Source: Bacteroidales bacterium UBA755 | GTDB taxonomy: Bacteria; Bacteroidota; Bacteroidia; Bacteroidales; UBA932 | Length of the DNA stretch: 5,964 nt | Direction of reading: 5' to 3' | Assembly: GCA_002297815.1 (NCBI GenBank) | Contig: DBKH01000075.1 | Location: 1 to 5,964 of the forward strand | Part shown: positions 4,522 through 5,964 of the stretch, in pieces | How the letters are laid out: every line of letters starts with the position of its first letter | Position numbering within the stretch: position 1 is the stretch's first letter | The notes under the pieces: model-generated | What the model was told of the DNA's origin: nothing | The model's input: only the letters and a program-made list of their open reading frames with translations | Database searches by the model: none | Position numbers and translations under genes: made by a program

Positions 4522-5694
4522 TTAGTAGATGAACCCGAACATCCAGAGAGGAATCTTGTTCTGGAAGGCGTATTCGATGTCATCCGCGACCACAAAGCCG
4601 TCGGTGACATCGGAGATTTGCTTCTTCCCTTTCTTGCGTCCTCCGACCTCAAAGGTTCTACCGTCTATCTCGAAGTCGGAAACTGGTGATTCCAGTACGT
4701 TATGTGACCGCTTCATCCAGCAGAGGAACATCGTTTCTCGTACATTGCCTACATTTGGCTCGGATTCCGACAGGGCATACATCATGTTAGGGTTCTCCAG
4801 ATAGAGTTTGTCCATCTTACGCAGTATGGCATTGCCGTTCGCCTTCATTTTCAAGGTGCTGACAAGTTCGGCTTTTTCCAGATATTCCAAATATTGCGGG
4901 AGACTGTTCCTCGGTATGCCAAGATCTCGCTCCAGATCTGAGTAGTTGATTTTTAGTGGAACGCTTTGTGCGATGAAGTACATCAACTTCTTTAACTTTT
5001 CAGTTGCCGCTATCGTCATTTCCGCATATTTAGGTATGTCAAGTTCAATGGTGGTGGTGATGACCTGGCGTAGTCTGGTCTGGAACTCTGGCTCATCAAA
5101 AAACGGGTAACACCCTTCTTTCTTATATTCTTTGAAATAAGCCAGTGGCCTGTGCTCACCGTATGGGAAATCCACATTGCCTTTGAGAATATCTTCAATA
5201 GTAGTCTTTTTCAGATTCCATCCTTGTTGTAGGTTGAGGTATTCCCTGAAAGACCAGACCGGCATTTTGTACTCGATGGCCCTTCTGCTCAAATCAGCGC
5301 CACCTTTTTTTAGGTCAAGAATGGAACTGCCTGAATATACCACCTTGAGCAGTGGCAATTGGTCGTACATAAGTTTCACTTCGGTGCTCCATCCTCCGTA
5401 CTTGTGGATCTCATCAATATAAAACACTTTTCCGCCTTCTGCAAAGAACCTCTTTGCTGTGTCAACCAGCGTGTGTGCCGAAAAATATATGTCGTCAGCT
5501 GACACATACAGAACCTTGCTGATGTCCTCGAATTTTTTGATATGTTGGAGCATAAGGGTGGATTTCCCGACTCCTTTCTGTCCGAGAATCCCGATTATCC
5601 GGCAATTCTAGTTGATGGCATTGTGGAAGTCGCGGAAGAACGACATAGGTGTGAACTCAAGCTTTTGCTTGTATGTGGCATATAAAGATTCCAT
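4522..5694 (-). pseudogene. AAA_14/DUF4143 family ATPase interrupted by an amber codon
   Basis: Read from the ATG at 5694, the frame spans 391 codons including the stop, the normal length for this Bacteroidales family of ATP-binding proteins with a C-terminal DUF4143 domain. Codon 29 is TAG (5610-5608), just before the strand and Walker A IIGILGQKGVGKST (33-46; K44, S45). Walker B is KVFYIDEIHKY (D94, E95), followed by VVYSGSS and the LSRRAIEYKMPVWSFREYL region typical of AAA_14. A wHTH segment (about 248-277) and the DUF4143 end FEVGGRKKGKKQ (348-359) complete it. Family members usually have W or a similar residue before NxR, and TGG to TAG is one base. The next ATG (5553) comes after Walker A, so a protein started there would lack ATP binding. 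The cellular role of the family is poorly known; links to toxin-antitoxin or mobile functions are inferred. Confidence 0.87.
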
Positions 5695-5715
5695 ATCTGC
5701 TGATAGTTGCGTGCA

Positions 5716-5723
5716 CAAAATTA
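5716..5723 (-). promoter_or_regulatory. Candidate -7 promoter element of the ATPase gene
   Basis: TAATTTTG on the minus strand matches TAnnTTTG exactly and lies 21 bases before the ATG at 5694. A clear -33 TTTG is missing at 19-21 bases; TTTC is 12 bases away and TTG 23 bases away. The region where the -33 box should be is occupied by the inverted repeat at 5726-5753. Confidence 0.55.
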
Positions 5724-5725
5724 AG

Positions 5726-5753
5726 AAAATTGCACGAAACTATATGCAATTTT
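5726..5753. promoter_or_regulatory. Perfect inverted repeat, candidate operator for the ATPase gene
   Basis: AAAATTGCA (5726-5734) and TGCAATTTT (5745-5753) form a perfect 9-bp inverted repeat around a 10-base spacer (CGAAACTATA). Half-site centres lie 19 bases apart, about two helical turns, which suits a dimeric regulator. It sits directly upstream of the -7 element and overlaps the expected -33 box, so a bound protein would block the promoter. No separate regulator gene is visible nearby. Confidence 0.55.
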
Positions 5754-5841
5754 TGTAAAATTCTGATAGGATGATAGTGCAGTTGAGCATTGGAAAGGAG
5801 CGAAAAGGGGAATTTTTGCGCTTGTCGGGGCCAATGACCTT

Positions 5842-5875
5842 GACAGGAGCGATGATCAGGGGAATCGCTCCTGTC
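5842..5875 (-). terminator. Strong hairpin, probable terminator of the right-edge gene
   Basis: GACAGGAGCGAT (5842-5853) pairs perfectly with ATCGCTCCTGTC (5864-5875) over 12 bp around a 10-base loop. It starts 23 bases past the stop of the minus-strand gene that enters from the right edge and precedes the ATPase promoter, the place expected for a terminator. Neither side has a T run; Bacteroidetes terminators are often weak in this respect. Confidence 0.55.
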
Positions 5876-5898
5876 TAGTTGCTGGAAGAAGGGTGTCC

Positions 5899-5964
5899 TC
5901 AGTCGATGCTGAAGGCTTCGATTTCTTTGTTTAGGGTGTCGAGGATTTCGAGTTTGGTGTTCAG
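5899..5964 (-). CDS. C-terminal end of an unidentified minus-strand gene
   Basis: The minus strand is open from the window edge to TGA at 5901-5899. It gives 21 residues, LNTKLEILDTLNKEIEAFSI plus D, a charged helix followed by a short tail. Coding is supported by the good helix pattern and the strong hairpin just after the stop. The fragment is too short to assign a family. Confidence 0.5.
   Translation of the reverse strand: MNTKLEILDTLNKEIEAFSID

Noticed and set aside
4407..4652. 81-codon minus-strand frame
   Set aside because: It overlaps the end of the ATPase gene in another frame and has a low-complexity, basic composition.
5608..5610. Programmed readthrough or a recoded amino acid at the TAG
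   Set aside because: No recoding signal or special tRNA is visible, and Bacteroidales are not known to recode TAG; a plain nonsense change is simpler.
5842..5875. Attachment site or transposon end
   Set aside because: A single hairpin just after a stop codon, with no second copy and no integrase, is better explained as a terminator.

Overview
The window looks like part of a Bacteroidales chromosome (Bacteroides, Prevotella or Muribaculaceae type). I infer this from the Bacteroidetes-style promoter upstream of the gene at 3303-4034 (TTTG, 19-base spacer, TAACTTTG), a similar -7 element (TAATTTTG) upstream of the ATPase, the lack of strong Shine-Dalgarno sequences, and protein families that are typical of gut Bacteroidales. 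No search was possible, so family names rest on recognised motifs.

Left edge (1-240): the complete xseB gene, encoding the small subunit of exonuclease VII. This is the only clear housekeeping gene. Everything to its right is accessory DNA.

246-2087: wreckage of a type I restriction-modification locus. On the minus strand lie an internal hsdM fragment, an apparently intact fic gene, and an hsdS start that overlaps the fic stop by four bases. A plus-strand patch at 1932-2087 resembles the C-terminus of HsdR. hsdM and hsdS are broken and fic is not. The linker of fic carries five 11-bp tandem units, so gain or loss of one unit would cut off its C-terminal winged-helix domain.

2121-3254: a two-gene MNT nucleotidyltransferase/HEPN module (2340-3049, ATGA overlap) lies between two direct copies of a repeat of about 187 bp (about 89% identical by hand). 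A third, truncated copy is fused to the hsdS remnant at 263-334. Each long copy can form two hairpins. The upstream copy ends at the start codon of the MNT gene and appears to supply its promoter and leader.

3268-4081: a minus-strand gene for a secreted protein, possibly DUF4468-like, with a textbook promoter and a hairpin at its end. 4082-4521 has no intact gene but holds two short coding-like plus-strand patches.

4522-5760: a minus-strand AAA_14/DUF4143 ATPase gene with an in-frame TAG at codon 29, just before the Walker A motif. A perfect 9-bp inverted repeat just upstream of its putative promoter element looks like an operator. At the right edge, a strong 12-bp hairpin follows the last 21 codons of another minus-strand gene.

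Taken together this is a small defence/toxin-antitoxin island: decayed type I RM with a surviving Fic enzyme, a MNT/HEPN pair flanked by repeats, and a disabled DUF4143 ATPase. The best candidates for something new are the structured repeat that appears to carry the promoter and bracket the MNT/HEPN pair, and the 11-bp array in fic.
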